Program-made: the position numbers and the translations under genes | DNA from: Bacillota bacterium | GTDB taxonomy: Bacteria > Bacillota > Clostridia > Oscillospirales > JAKOTC01 | NCBI GenBank assembly: GCA_029776465.1 | Contig: JAKOTC010000246.1 | Span: forward strand, 1-7,696 | Reading direction: 5' to 3' | DNA length: 7,696 bases | Notes under the pieces: model-generated | Databases searched by the model: none | Told to the model about the DNA's origin: nothing | The model's input: the letters and a program-made list of their open reading frames with translations, nothing else | Part shown: positions 1 through 6,822 of the stretch, in pieces | Layout: each line of letters opens with the position of its first letter | Position numbering within the stretch: the first letter of the stretch is position 1

Positions 1-30
1 GGGGCTCTGTAAGCTTCTCCTAAAGATACA

Positions 31-62
31 AATTAAAAGAGAGGGCGTCGCAGCCCTCTCTT
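31..62 (-). terminator. Rho-independent terminator of the rnf operon
   Basis: Bases 37-46 and 53-62 form a perfect 10-bp stem (AAGAGAGGGC with GCCCTCTCTT) around a 6-base loop. Read on the minus strand the hairpin is followed by a T-rich run (TTTTAATTTG). It lies 15 bases past the rnfB stop, as expected for the end of the operon. Bases 1-30 beyond it show nothing I can assign. Confidence 0.9.
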
Positions 63-77
63 GGCATTTAAGAAATA

Positions 78-878
78 TTAAACAGCTTTTTCTTCGCAGA
101 CACCCCGCTGTAAGATTACGCCGGTAGGACAAACCGAGGCACACTTTCCACAGGAGGTGCAAAGGGCGTGGTCGATTCTTGCCAGATTATCCACTACCTT
201 GACGGCTTGGGAGGGGCAAACCTTGACGCAACGGGAACAGCCGATACAGCCGGCCTTGCAGGTCTTGGCCGTCACCGAGGGGGTGTCTTTGCTGAGACAG
301 GTCACATAGTGGGTCTGGTCAATGCGAACCATCTTGATAATGGATTTGGGGCATGCTTTAACGCAAGCCGTGCACCCGGTACATTTGGTCTGATCCACCC
401 GGGCAAGCCCGTCCTTTACCGAAATGGCGCCGTAAACACATTTTTCGACACAGTCACCAAATCCCATACAACCGTAGGAGCAGGCTGAGGAACCCCCATA
501 AAACGCCGCTGCCGCTTCGCAGGTCTGAATGCCCTGATAATTCATCTTATCCCGGGTTTTATCACAGCTGCCAAGGCAGGTCACCACAGCGGTTTTGGGA
601 ACGGTGGTCACTGCGGTTAGCCCGGTAATCTCCGAGATTTTGGCCGCGACTGCCGCTCCGCCGGGGGCACAGAGGTTGCCCGGGGCATTGCCCGCCGCAA
701 CCGCCTCTGCATACGCCGCGCAGCCGGAGTATCCGCAGCCGCCGCAGTTGGCGCCGGGCAGCACCTCAACAAGCCGCTGGGTCTTTTCATCCACCGGAAC
801 CGCCATGAAAATCGAAGCGACAACCAAAATCACGCCGCCTAAAAGAGCAATAATACCTAATATCAGTACAGGAACCAT
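78..878 (-). CDS. rnfB: Rnf complex subunit B, iron-sulfur electron carrier
   Basis: RnfB (266 residues) is the polyferredoxin subunit that takes electrons from reduced ferredoxin and feeds them to the rest of the Rnf complex. Residues 3-25 are one hydrophobic membrane anchor. Next comes the RnfB-type 4Fe-4S domain with Cys45, 48, 53 and 70 (CGGCGYSGC). A middle stretch has Cys133, 137, 143 and 147 in an unusual spacing, also seen in clostridial RnfB. Three regular CxxCxxCxxxC ferredoxin motifs follow at 166-176, 211-221 and 240-250. It is the last gene of the operon, 24 bases after the rnfA stop, with its own ribosome binding site (GAAAGGATG) before the ATG. Family identity is secure; the exact number of clusters is inferred from cysteine spacing. 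Confidence 0.96.
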   Translation of the reverse strand: MVPVLILGIIALLGGVILVVASIFMAVPVDEKTQRLVEVLPGANCGGCGYSGCAAYAEAVAAGNAPGNLCAPGGAAVAAKISEITGLTAVTTVPKTAVVTCLGSCDKTRDKMNYQGIQTCEAAAAFYGGSSACSYGCMGFGDCVEKCVYGAISVKDGLARVDQTKCTGCTACVKACPKSIIKMVRIDQTHYVTCLSKDTPSVTAKTCKAGCIGCSRCVKVCPSQAVKVVDNLARIDHALCTSCGKCASVCPTGVILQRGVCEEKAV

Positions 879-902
879 AAAATCATCCTTTCCTGCCGCT
901 GA

Positions 903-1508
903 CTATGCGCCAAACAGGCCCTGCGTCAGCCCGGCAAAACCCAGCAGGGAGAGCGCCACAATGGAGGCGGCAATCAATGTGATGGGAAGCCCTTTCACCG
1001 CCCGGGGCACATCGGCAGCATTCACCCGTTCGCGAACGCCCGAGAACATCACCATTGCCATCATAAAGCCAAGACCGGCGCCCAAGCTGTTGACAAGACT
1101 GTTCAAAAAGGATTCGGCCATGGTTTTCTGCGTGACATTTAAAAGTGTAACACCCAGAACTGCGCAGTTGGTGGTGATCAGGGGAAGATAAACACCCAGC
1201 GCCTGGTATAGGGGCTTGATATATTTTTTTAAGGTAATTTCAACAAGCTGAACCAAAACAGCGATAACCAGAATAAAAACAATGGTTTGCAGATAGTCCA
1301 GCCCGAAGGGGCTGAGAATATAGGTTTTGATGGGCCAGGTCACAGCCGTCGCCAAAACCATGACAAAGGTCACGGCAACGCTCATGCCCACTGCGGTGTC
1401 CAGCTTTTTGGAGATCCCCAAAAAGGGACAGATGCCCAGAAATTTCGAAAGAATAAAGTTGTCGGTCAGAATGGCGGCAACCAAAATGGAGAGCAAGGAT
1501 GTAATCAT
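903..1508 (-). CDS. rnfA: Rnf complex integral membrane subunit A
   Basis: RnfA (201 residues) is a very hydrophobic protein with about six membrane helices, paired with RnfE in the core of the Rnf complex. Family marks are NFIL..GICPFLG near residues 17-31 and LPLITTNCAVLG at 108-119. Cys27 and Cys115 fall in these two half-membrane motifs; in solved Rnf and NQR structures the equivalent cysteines of the A/E pair hold an iron centre inside the membrane that relays electrons across it. The start overlaps the rnfE stop (ATGA), preceded by a strong AAAGGAGG ribosome binding site nine bases upstream. The protein has its usual family length and no defects. RsxA is the enterobacterial name for the homologue, and NqrE is a relative, but the operon context makes this RnfA. 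Confidence 0.97.
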   Translation of the reverse strand: MITSLLSILVAAILTDNFILSKFLGICPFLGISKKLDTAVGMSVAVTFVMVLATAVTWPIKTYILSPFGLDYLQTIVFILVIAVLVQLVEITLKKYIKPLYQALGVYLPLITTNCAVLGVTLLNVTQKTMAESFLNSLVNSLGAGLGFMMAMVMFSGVRERVNAADVPRAVKGLPITLIAASIVALSLLGFAGLTQGLFGA

Positions 1509-2194
1509 CCGTTACCGCCTCCTTTCCCGGCTTCAACACCGGTTTTCGCTGCTTCTTTTGCCACATGGCAGAACGGCGCCGCGCCGCATGCCCCGCATCC
1601 GGAAATCTCCGCTTCTTTGCCACTGAGCTTATTGGCCAGCGCCACCAGCACGCCGAAGACAAAGAATCCGCCGGGGGGAAGAATCATGATCAGCATGGGT
1701 TCGATGGCGCCTTTGGTCACCGTCATGCCGAACAGTGTGCCCACGCCGATCAGTTCCCGGATCGAGCCCATGGCCACCAGAGCCGCAGTAAACCCGATCC
1801 CCATCCCGATGGCATCCAGCACAGAGGCCAGAACCCCGTTCTTGCTTGCATACATCTCGGCCCGGCCAAAGATAATGCAGTTGACCGTAATCAGAGGAAG
1901 GAAGATGCCGAGAGATTCATCCAGCGCCGGAGCGAAAGCCTTCACCAGCATCTGAATAATGGTGGCAAACCCCGCGATAATGGTGATATAAGCGGGGATA
2001 CGCACCTTCTCAGGGATAATATTTCTCAGCAGGGAAATGGCAGCGTTTGATCCGATTAAGACAAGCGTTGCGGCAATCCCCATACCCAACCCGTTGGAGG
2101 CCACGGTCGTCACCGCCAGCGTGGGACAGGTTCCTAAAACCAGCCGCAGAGTCGGGTTTTCCTTTAGTATTCCGTTGGTTAATGTTTTTATCAT
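1505..2194 (-). CDS. rnfE: Rnf complex integral membrane subunit E
   Basis: RnfE (229 residues) is the membrane partner and distant homologue of RnfA. It has about six membrane helices and the matching motifs LGTCPTLA (Cys23) and LPLITVNCIIFGR (Cys106), which with RnfA Cys27 and Cys115 would ligate the intramembrane iron centre. The GxGFTxALxxMGSIRELIG stretch (about 132-150) is also typical. After the last helix, near residue 189, comes a soluble tail with three cysteines (200, 203, 209) and a glycine-rich end; the final codons double as the ribosome binding site of rnfA. Start and stop both overlap neighbours by ATGA (rnfG upstream, rnfA downstream), so translation is probably coupled. The ATG is preceded by GGGGAGG. 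Confidence 0.97.
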   Translation of the reverse strand: MIKTLTNGILKENPTLRLVLGTCPTLAVTTVASNGLGMGIAATLVLIGSNAAISLLRNIIPEKVRIPAYITIIAGFATIIQMLVKAFAPALDESLGIFLPLITVNCIIFGRAEMYASKNGVLASVLDAIGMGIGFTAALVAMGSIRELIGVGTLFGMTVTKGAIEPMLIMILPPGGFFVFGVLVALANKLSGKEAEISGCGACGAAPFCHVAKEAAKTGVEAGKGGGNG

Positions 2195-2739
2195 GCGGCA
2201 TCCTCCCCGCTTATGATCGCTATGGCGTTATTGACGGCCTCGGTCACGGCCTTTGATGTAATAGTCGCCCCGGAGATAGCTGAAATTTCCTCGTCGCTGT
2301 CGGGCTTGGATTTGACAACGATAAAGCTCTTAACCTTCTTATCGGCGTATTGCTCATAAAACTCAGGCTCTCCTGCCTTTTGACCCAGACCCGGTGTTTC
2401 GTTTGAGGAGAGGATACGGATCCCCGCAACCGTTTGGTCGGCAGTGAATCCAACCATAACAGAGATGTCTCCGCCATAGCCCTTGGAGGACAGCACCACA
2501 ACCTGACCGATCTCTTCGCCGCTCTCATCCAGACACTGATAACGCTGCGCGTTTTCGGATTCAATCTGATTGACCTTGTCGGTCTCAGGCAATAGTTCTG
2601 AAATCAGTTTGGCTGTTTTTTCAATCTCGTTTTGAGCGATCTTATCGGCGGTCAACCCATTTGTAATCGCCAGCAGGCCGCCTACAATCACGCAGATGGT
2701 AACCAGAATGACCACCGGCATCACAATATGTTTGCTCAT
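2191..2739 (-). CDS. rnfG: Rnf complex subunit G, covalent-FMN flavoprotein
   Basis: RnfG (182 residues) has one N-terminal membrane helix (about residues 6-26) and an extracytoplasmic FMN-binding domain. The ETPGLG motif (114-119) and SGATITS (156-162) are the family signatures; by analogy with NqrC and other RnfG proteins, FMN is joined through a phosphoester to Thr159, the T of SGAT. Attachment needs an ApbE-type flavin transferase, which is not encoded in this window. The gene overlaps rnfD by ATGA at its start and rnfE by ATGA at its end. A purine-rich AGGGGGTGG lies before the ATG. Length is normal for the clostridial type and no defects are seen. Confidence 0.96.
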   Translation of the reverse strand: MSKHIVMPVVILVTICVIVGGLLAITNGLTADKIAQNEIEKTAKLISELLPETDKVNQIESENAQRYQCLDESGEEIGQVVVLSSKGYGGDISVMVGFTADQTVAGIRILSSNETPGLGQKAGEPEFYEQYADKKVKSFIVVKSKPDSDEEISAISGATITSKAVTEAVNNAIAIISGEDAA

Positions 2740-3713
2740 TTGGCCACCCCCTGATTCTGCTTTTTCGCTTTTACATAACCAAAGGGTTTGGGAATGGTAA
2801 CTCGTTCAATCAAAGGAGTGAGAATATTCATAATCAGAATGGAATAGGATACGCCCTCCGGCAGGTTTGAGTAAAGCCGGATCACCATGGTAATGATACC
2901 GCAGCCCACGCCCATAATGACTTTGCCCCAGAAATACATGGGAGAGGTGGAATAATCGGTGGCCATAAAGAAAGCGCCGAGCAACAGGCCGCCCGAAAAA
3001 ATCTGATACAGGGGAGAGGCTCCTAAAAGCCAGGAGAAAATAAAGACTGTTCCGATATAAGCCAGCGGGATTGTAGGAGTAATCACCCTGCGGGCAATCA
3101 AATACAGACCGCCCAAAAGCAGGAAGAGTCTGCTGACCTCTCCGACACATCCCCCTTCCAGGCCGAATAACAGGCTGGACAGATTTCCCCAGGTGATGTC
3201 CAGCGTGTTGCCCTCCAAAAAGGCGTTTTTCAGCGATACCAGCGGGGTGGCCGAGGAAGTGGCATCCGCACCGGGCAAAAAGGGACGCGCCCAGGAGGTC
3301 ATGGCCTCCGGAAAGGAGACCAGCAAGACAATGCGAGCCGTAATGGCAGGGTTGGCAAAATTCTGACCAATGCCGCCGAACAGCCCCTTCACCACCACGA
3401 TCGCCACCGCCGACCCGATCACCGCCATCCAAAGCGGGAAATAGGGCGGAAGGTTATAAGCCAGCAAAAGCCCGGTTACCACCGCGGACAGATCCCCAAC
3501 GGTCACAGGTTTTTTAACAATTTTGTTGAAAAGAAACTCAGCCAGAACTGCCGACAGAACGGTCACGGCAATCATTAAGGCCGTATATGCGCCGAACATG
3601 ATGACACCGGCAATCCCGGCAGGGATCAGCGCAATGATGACATCCAGCATGATGCCCCTGGTAGAACTGCGATCCCGCAGGTGGGGGGAAGATGTAACAA
3701 TCAAGTTGGACAT
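2736..3713 (-). CDS. rnfD: Rnf complex membrane subunit D, covalent-FMN
   Basis: RnfD (325 residues) is a multi-helix membrane subunit, homologous to NqrB, that carries covalent FMN and is thought to form part of the ion path. The N-terminus (SSPHLRDRSSTRGIMLDVIIALIPA) is the family start, and GLFGGIGQNFANPAITAR (110-127) is a well-conserved block. The flavinylation site appears as DATSSATPL, with Thr156 the likely acceptor; here the usual SGAT reads SSAT. About eight to ten hydrophobic segments can be counted. The start shares one base with the rnfC stop (TAATG) and is preceded by AGGAG within the end of rnfC; the stop overlaps the rnfG start by ATGA. Confidence 0.96.
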   Translation of the reverse strand: MSNLIVTSSPHLRDRSSTRGIMLDVIIALIPAGIAGVIMFGAYTALMIAVTVLSAVLAEFLFNKIVKKPVTVGDLSAVVTGLLLAYNLPPYFPLWMAVIGSAVAIVVVKGLFGGIGQNFANPAITARIVLLVSFPEAMTSWARPFLPGADATSSATPLVSLKNAFLEGNTLDITWGNLSSLLFGLEGGCVGEVSRLFLLLGGLYLIARRVITPTIPLAYIGTVFIFSWLLGASPLYQIFSGGLLLGAFFMATDYSTSPMYFWGKVIMGVGCGIITMVIRLYSNLPEGVSYSILIMNILTPLIERVTIPKPFGYVKAKKQNQGVAK

Positions 3714-5059
3714 TATTTCACTCCTGCCTTTCTAACCGCTGCTTTTGCCAATCGCATGGTTTGGGTAAGCGGACGCTTGGCCGGACATATATAAGAACAG
3801 CAGCCGCATTCAATGCAGCAGGCCACATTCTTTCTTGCTATCTCCTCCGCGTCACCCGCTCTATAAGCCAAGGAAATTGCGGTAGGCGAAAGCTGCATGG
3901 GACAGACGGAGATACAGCGGCCGCAGCGGATACAGGCGCTTTCCCGCGAGATCTCCGCCTCGTCGCCGGCTAAGACCAGAATGGCATTGTTTTGCTTCAG
4001 CACCGGCATATTCTCGTCCATAACGGTCAGACCCATCATGGGGCCGCCCATTAGTATTTTTTTCGTTTCTCCGGTATATCCGCCGCAAGCTTTGATCACA
4101 TCCTGAATCGGCGTGCCAAGAGGAACCCGCAGATTGCCGGGGTTGGCCACTCCGCTGCCGTCGATAGTCATACGGCGGCTGACCAGGGGCATGCCGTCCT
4201 TGAGATAACGGCTGACAAAAGCGGTGGAGGTGATATTCATCACCACGCATCCCACATCAGAGGGCAGTTTCCCCGGGGGAATGCGGCGGCCGGTTGCCTG
4301 TTCAACCATGACCTTTTCCGCGCCTTGAGGATACATGGCGGGAATTGACTTGACCTTGATGCTTCCCTTTCCCTCCGAGGCAACAGAGGCACAGATCCGC
4401 TTCAATTCCTCAATGGCTTTCGGTTTATTATTCTCAATCATCACAATGGTGCGCTTAACGCCAAAGTGTTCAGCCGTCACCAAAATTCCGTTGAGGATAT
4501 CCCAAGAATTCTCCATGCACTCCCGGTAATCGGCTGTGATGTAAGGCTCGCACTCAGCGCCGTTGATGATGAGGGTATCAATCTCGGCATTATTATAAAG
4601 AGCAAACTTAACATGGGTCGGAAATCCTGCCCCGCCAAGCCCGACTAATCCCGAGGCACGAACAGCGGCGACCAGATCCGCCTTATTGTTTATAACAGGG
4701 GGTTTGATATCGGGGTGAACCCGCTGCTCTCCGTCGGCATGGATCTCAACCGCCTGAACCTTAGCGCCGCCCGGCATGGTCAGTTCCACTATACCGGCCA
4801 CCTTCCCGGACACGCTGCTGTGAATCGGAGCCGATACCTCCTTGTCGCTGTCGCCTATCAGCTGCCCCACCAAAACCGTATCCCCTTTGGAAACGACGGG
4901 GGTGCAGGGTGCTCCTACATGCTGCTGCATGGACATCAACACACGCTCGGGAACCGGCATGTCCACTGTTGCACATTCCGCAGTATTTTTGCTTTGCGGG
5001 GGATGAACTCCTTTTTCAAGCCCAAACAAAGCTGCAAATAAACCTGTCTTTGTCAACAA
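3713..5059 (-). CDS. rnfC: Rnf complex subunit C, NAD(H)-binding iron-sulfur protein
   Basis: RnfC (448 residues) is the peripheral subunit where NAD+ is reduced; it resembles the NuoF subunit of complex I. In order: the N-terminal GVHPP mark (17-21), a barrel-sandwich fold with SAPIHSSVSGKV (76-87), the nucleotide and FMN domain with GLGGAGFPTHVK (140-151) and NGAECEPYITAD (167-178), an SLBB-like stretch (about 285-330), then two 4Fe-4S motifs, Cys376/379/382/386 and Cys415/418/421/425. The start is TTG at 5059: an in-frame TGA sits directly before it, so no longer frame is possible, and AGGGG lies six bases upstream. TTG at 5056 is an alternative. An ATG at 5063 is out of frame and too close to AGGGG. 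First gene of the operon. Confidence 0.95.
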   Translation of the reverse strand: MLTKTGLFAALFGLEKGVHPPQSKNTAECATVDMPVPERVLMSMQQHVGAPCTPVVSKGDTVLVGQLIGDSDKEVSAPIHSSVSGKVAGIVELTMPGGAKVQAVEIHADGEQRVHPDIKPPVINNKADLVAAVRASGLVGLGGAGFPTHVKFALYNNAEIDTLIINGAECEPYITADYRECMENSWDILNGILVTAEHFGVKRTIVMIENNKPKAIEELKRICASVASEGKGSIKVKSIPAMYPQGAEKVMVEQATGRRIPPGKLPSDVGCVVMNITSTAFVSRYLKDGMPLVSRRMTIDGSGVANPGNLRVPLGTPIQDVIKACGGYTGETKKILMGGPMMGLTVMDENMPVLKQNNAILVLAGDEAEISRESACIRCGRCISVCPMQLSPTAISLAYRAGDAEEIARKNVACCIECGCCSYICPAKRPLTQTMRLAKAAVRKAGVK

Positions 5060-5100
5060 TCATATCCCCTTTCTGGAGAGCTCGTCCGGTCACAAGGCAT
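5053..5100 (-). CDS. Possible 15-residue leader peptide of the rnf operon
   Basis: Downstream of the rnf promoter an ATG at 5100 opens a 15-codon frame, MPCDRTSSPERGYDC, ending with TGA at 5055-5053. It is preceded by GAAGG and AAAGG purine runs 9 and 4 bases before the ATG. Its last codons overlap the TTG start of rnfC, so ribosomes finishing it would be placed at the rnfC start. I recognise no homologue. A frame this short can arise by chance, so the support is only the ribosome site, the position and the overlap. Confidence 0.3.
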   Translation of the reverse strand: MPCDRTSSPERGYDC

Positions 5101-5127
5101 ACTACCTTTCCTTCGCCGGATATTACA

Positions 5128-5156
5128 ATATTAACATACAATATGATTTATTTCAA
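5128..5156 (-). promoter_or_regulatory. Sigma-A-type promoter of the rnf operon
   Basis: On the minus strand TTGAAA (5156-5151) and TAATAT (5133-5128) are separated by exactly 17 bases. Transcription would begin near 5121, leaving a leader of about 60 bases before rnfC. That leader can form an imperfect hairpin (TCCGG at 5120-5116 with CCGGA at 5089-5085, plus an inner AAGG/CCTT pair). There is no other equally good promoter upstream of rnfC. Confidence 0.7.
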
Positions 5157-5359
5157 TAATCGGTATGTTTTTAACAAAGTCGCACAAATCAATCCATAAT
5201 ATATTCCACATAATTCTAATAATATAGTGAAAATAGCATGAATTCCATATTAAGTAAAATAAAGTGGATCTGCAATCCAATCCGGCCTTCAATTAAAACT
5301 CAAAAAAATGCGTGGCCGAGAGTCGGTCTGGAGCAATTTGATTAATTATAAAGATCTTA
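5157..5359. other. AT-rich divergent intergenic region
   Basis: This stretch separates the rnf promoter from the fucosidase promoter and holds no ORF that I can support. It is clearly richer in A and T than the genes around it. Features seen: an 8-base palindrome AAGATCTT (5351-5358) directly next to the fucosidase -35 box, a possible operator; a small CCGA-GAG-TCGG hairpin within 5310-5335; and a copy of ATATAGTGA..AAATAG at 5222-5236 that recurs at the fucosidase -10 region (5382-5398). None is proof of regulation. Confidence 0.5.
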
Positions 5360-5388
5360 TTGTCTCCGGTTTTAATTTGTGATATAGT
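5360..5388 (+). promoter_or_regulatory. Sigma-A-type promoter of the fucosidase gene
   Basis: TTGTCT (5360-5365) and TATAGT (5383-5388) are 17 bases apart. Transcription would start near 5395, only a few bases before the AGGAGG ribosome binding site at 5402-5407, so the untranslated leader is short. The palindrome AAGATCTT touches the upstream edge of the -35 box. Confidence 0.65.
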
Positions 5389-5414
5389 GAGGAAATAGAC
5401 CAGGAGGATGAATA

Positions 5415-6689
5415 ATGCAAAATCAAGAATCGCTTCAATGGTTTATGAACGCTCGTTTCGGAATGTTTATTCACTGGGGGCTATATGCCATTCCGGCAAG
5501 AGGTGAATGGGTTCGAAACGGGGAATTTATCTCCAATGAAGAGTATCAGAAATACTTCGAGGAATTTAATCCCACCCAGTATGACCCCCGTCAATGGGCA
5601 AAAATCGCCAAAAAGGCCGGCATGAAATATGCGGTTATGACCGCAAAGCATCATGACGGATTCTGCCTTTTTGATTCGCAGCTGACAGACTATAAGTCCA
5701 CCAACACCCTCTGCAAACGGGATTTGGTGGCTGAATACCTGGAAGCTTTCCGGGCAGAGGGGCTGAAAGTCGGCCTGTATTATTCGCTGATTGACTGGCA
5801 CCATCCTGCCTATCCCGCTTACGGCGATCGGCATCATCCCATGCGCAACAATCCCGACTATGCCCAACGGGATCCTTTTGAAAATTACATCGCCTATATG
5901 CACGGGCAGGTGGAGGAGCTCTGCACCCGATATGGGCAGCTGGATTTGCTGTGGTTTGACTTTTCCTATGATGACATGACGGGTGAAAAGTGGCAGGCCA
6001 CCAAATTGGTCAACATGGTGCGCAGCCATCAAAAGAACATCCTTATAGACAATCGGCTGGAGGCGGGAAAAAGCTCGCTTTTATCAGGCAAGCCCAATAT
6101 TTACTCCGGTGATTTTGTATCCCCCGAGCAGATCATCCCTCCGGAAGGCATTAAGGACGTCAACGGGAACCCGGTTCCCTGGGAGGCCTGCATCACCCTC
6201 AATGATCACTGGGGCTACTGTTCCTCCGATTTCAACTACAAAAGTTCCGAAATGGTGGTTCGCAAGCTGATTGAGTGCGTCAGCAAAGGTGGTAATCTGC
6301 TGCTCAATGTGGGGCCGGACGCAAAAGGCGTGATCCCCCGTGAAAGCGTGGAGATCCTGGCGCAGGTCGGCGACTGGATGGAGCAAAACGGCGAAAGCAT
6401 CGTGGGCTGCGGATATGCAGGTCTGGATAAGCCGGAGTGGGGCCGATACACCAGAAACGGCAACTGCATTTACGCTCATGTTATAGATCAGCCCATCGGT
6501 TATCTTTCCCTGCCGGGCATTCCTGCCGAGAAGGTCAAATCCATCCGTCTCCTGAGGGACGGCAGCGAGCTTCATATCATCCGAGATTGGATCACCGAAA
6601 GTTACCCCGATCTGACCTTTACCAGCATCGCCCCCCTTTGCAAGTACGATAAGACCGCCACGGTTGTGAAAATCGTATTGAAAGATTGA
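5415..6689 (+). CDS. Alpha-L-fucosidase, GH29 family, cytoplasmic
   Basis: The 424-residue product has the GH29 catalytic barrel, which removes terminal alpha-linked L-fucose from oligosaccharides with retention of configuration. Marks in order: WFMNARFGMFIHWG (9-22), WAKIAKKAGMKYAVMTAKHHDGF (61-83) with His79-His80-Asp81, DLLWFDFSYDD (177-187) where Asp182 matches the family nucleophile, WEACITLNDHWGY (256-268), and GGNLLLNVGPDAKGVIP (292-308). The last 80 or so residues fit the usual small beta domain. The acid/base residue is poorly conserved in GH29; Glu238 or Glu257 are candidates. There is no signal peptide, so it probably acts on imported sugars, yet no transporter or fucose pathway gene is in the window. 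The ATG follows AGGAGG by seven bases. Monocistronic, with its own promoter and terminator. The fine linkage preference cannot be told from sequence. Confidence 0.93.
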   Translation: MQNQESLQWFMNARFGMFIHWGLYAIPARGEWVRNGEFISNEEYQKYFEEFNPTQYDPRQWAKIAKKAGMKYAVMTAKHHDGFCLFDSQLTDYKSTNTLCKRDLVAEYLEAFRAEGLKVGLYYSLIDWHHPAYPAYGDRHHPMRNNPDYAQRDPFENYIAYMHGQVEELCTRYGQLDLLWFDFSYDDMTGEKWQATKLVNMVRSHQKNILIDNRLEAGKSSLLSGKPNIYSGDFVSPEQIIPPEGIKDVNGNPVPWEACITLNDHWGYCSSDFNYKSSEMVVRKLIECVSKGGNLLLNVGPDAKGVIPRESVEILAQVGDWMEQNGESIVGCGYAGLDKPEWGRYTRNGNCIYAHVIDQPIGYLSLPGIPAEKVKSIRLLRDGSELHIIRDWITESYPDLTFTSIAPLCKYDKTATVVKIVLKD

Positions 6690-6708
6690 TAAGGCTTTGC
6701 TTGACAAA

Positions 6709-6740
6709 ACAAGAGTCGTTGCATTTGCACCGACTCTTGT
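6709..6740. other. Perfect 10-bp inverted repeat after the fucosidase stop
   Basis: ACAAGAGTCG (6709-6718) pairs with CGACTCTTGT (6731-6740) across a 12-base loop that itself has TGCA/TGCA. It begins about 20 bases after the stop codon. No T-run follows on the plus strand, so it is more likely a 3'-end mRNA-stabilising hairpin than a terminator; read on the minus strand a weak TTTTG follows. Confidence 0.5.
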
Positions 6741-6770
6741 CTTGGAGATATCCACCATATCAAACCGAAG

Positions 6771-6822
6771 AAAAGGATTGCAGTTTTCCGAACTGCAATT
6801 CCTTTTTCTTTATTTATTTTTT
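6771..6822 (+). terminator. Rho-independent terminator of the fucosidase gene
   Basis: AAAAGGA TTGCAGTT (6771-6785) pairs with AACTGCAA T-T CCTTTT (6791-6806), a 15-bp stem with one bulged T and a 5-base loop. A long T-rich tail (6803-6822) follows on the plus strand. A shorter TTTTCTT follows on the minus strand, so it could also stop transcripts from the other side. Confidence 0.88.

Noticed and set aside
168..2256. Long plus-strand open frames opposite rnfB, rnfA and rnfE (for example 595-1191 and 1287-1955)
   Set aside because: They mirror confirmed rnf genes, have low-complexity Pro/Ala/His-rich or Arg-rich translations, no ribosome binding sites and no family motifs.
5060..5127. Riboswitch in the rnf leader
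   Set aside because: The leader is only about 60 bases, with one weak hairpin and no known aptamer core or terminator.
5171..5177. TTGTTAA on the minus strand, like half of a Rex (NADH-sensing repressor) site
   Set aside because: The second half TTAACAA is not present at the needed spacing, and it lies upstream of the -35 box; a single half-site is expected by chance in AT-rich DNA.
5308..5335. GTGGCCGAGAGTCGGTCTGGAGC, which resembles the D arm of a Leu or Ser tRNA
   Set aside because: No acceptor, anticodon or T arm follows and the D-loop spacing is wrong; at most a tiny remnant.
5481..6758. Minus-strand open frames opposite the fucosidase gene (5481-6032, 6084-6758)
   Set aside because: Antisense shadows of a gene with full family motifs; no start signals or recognisable domains.
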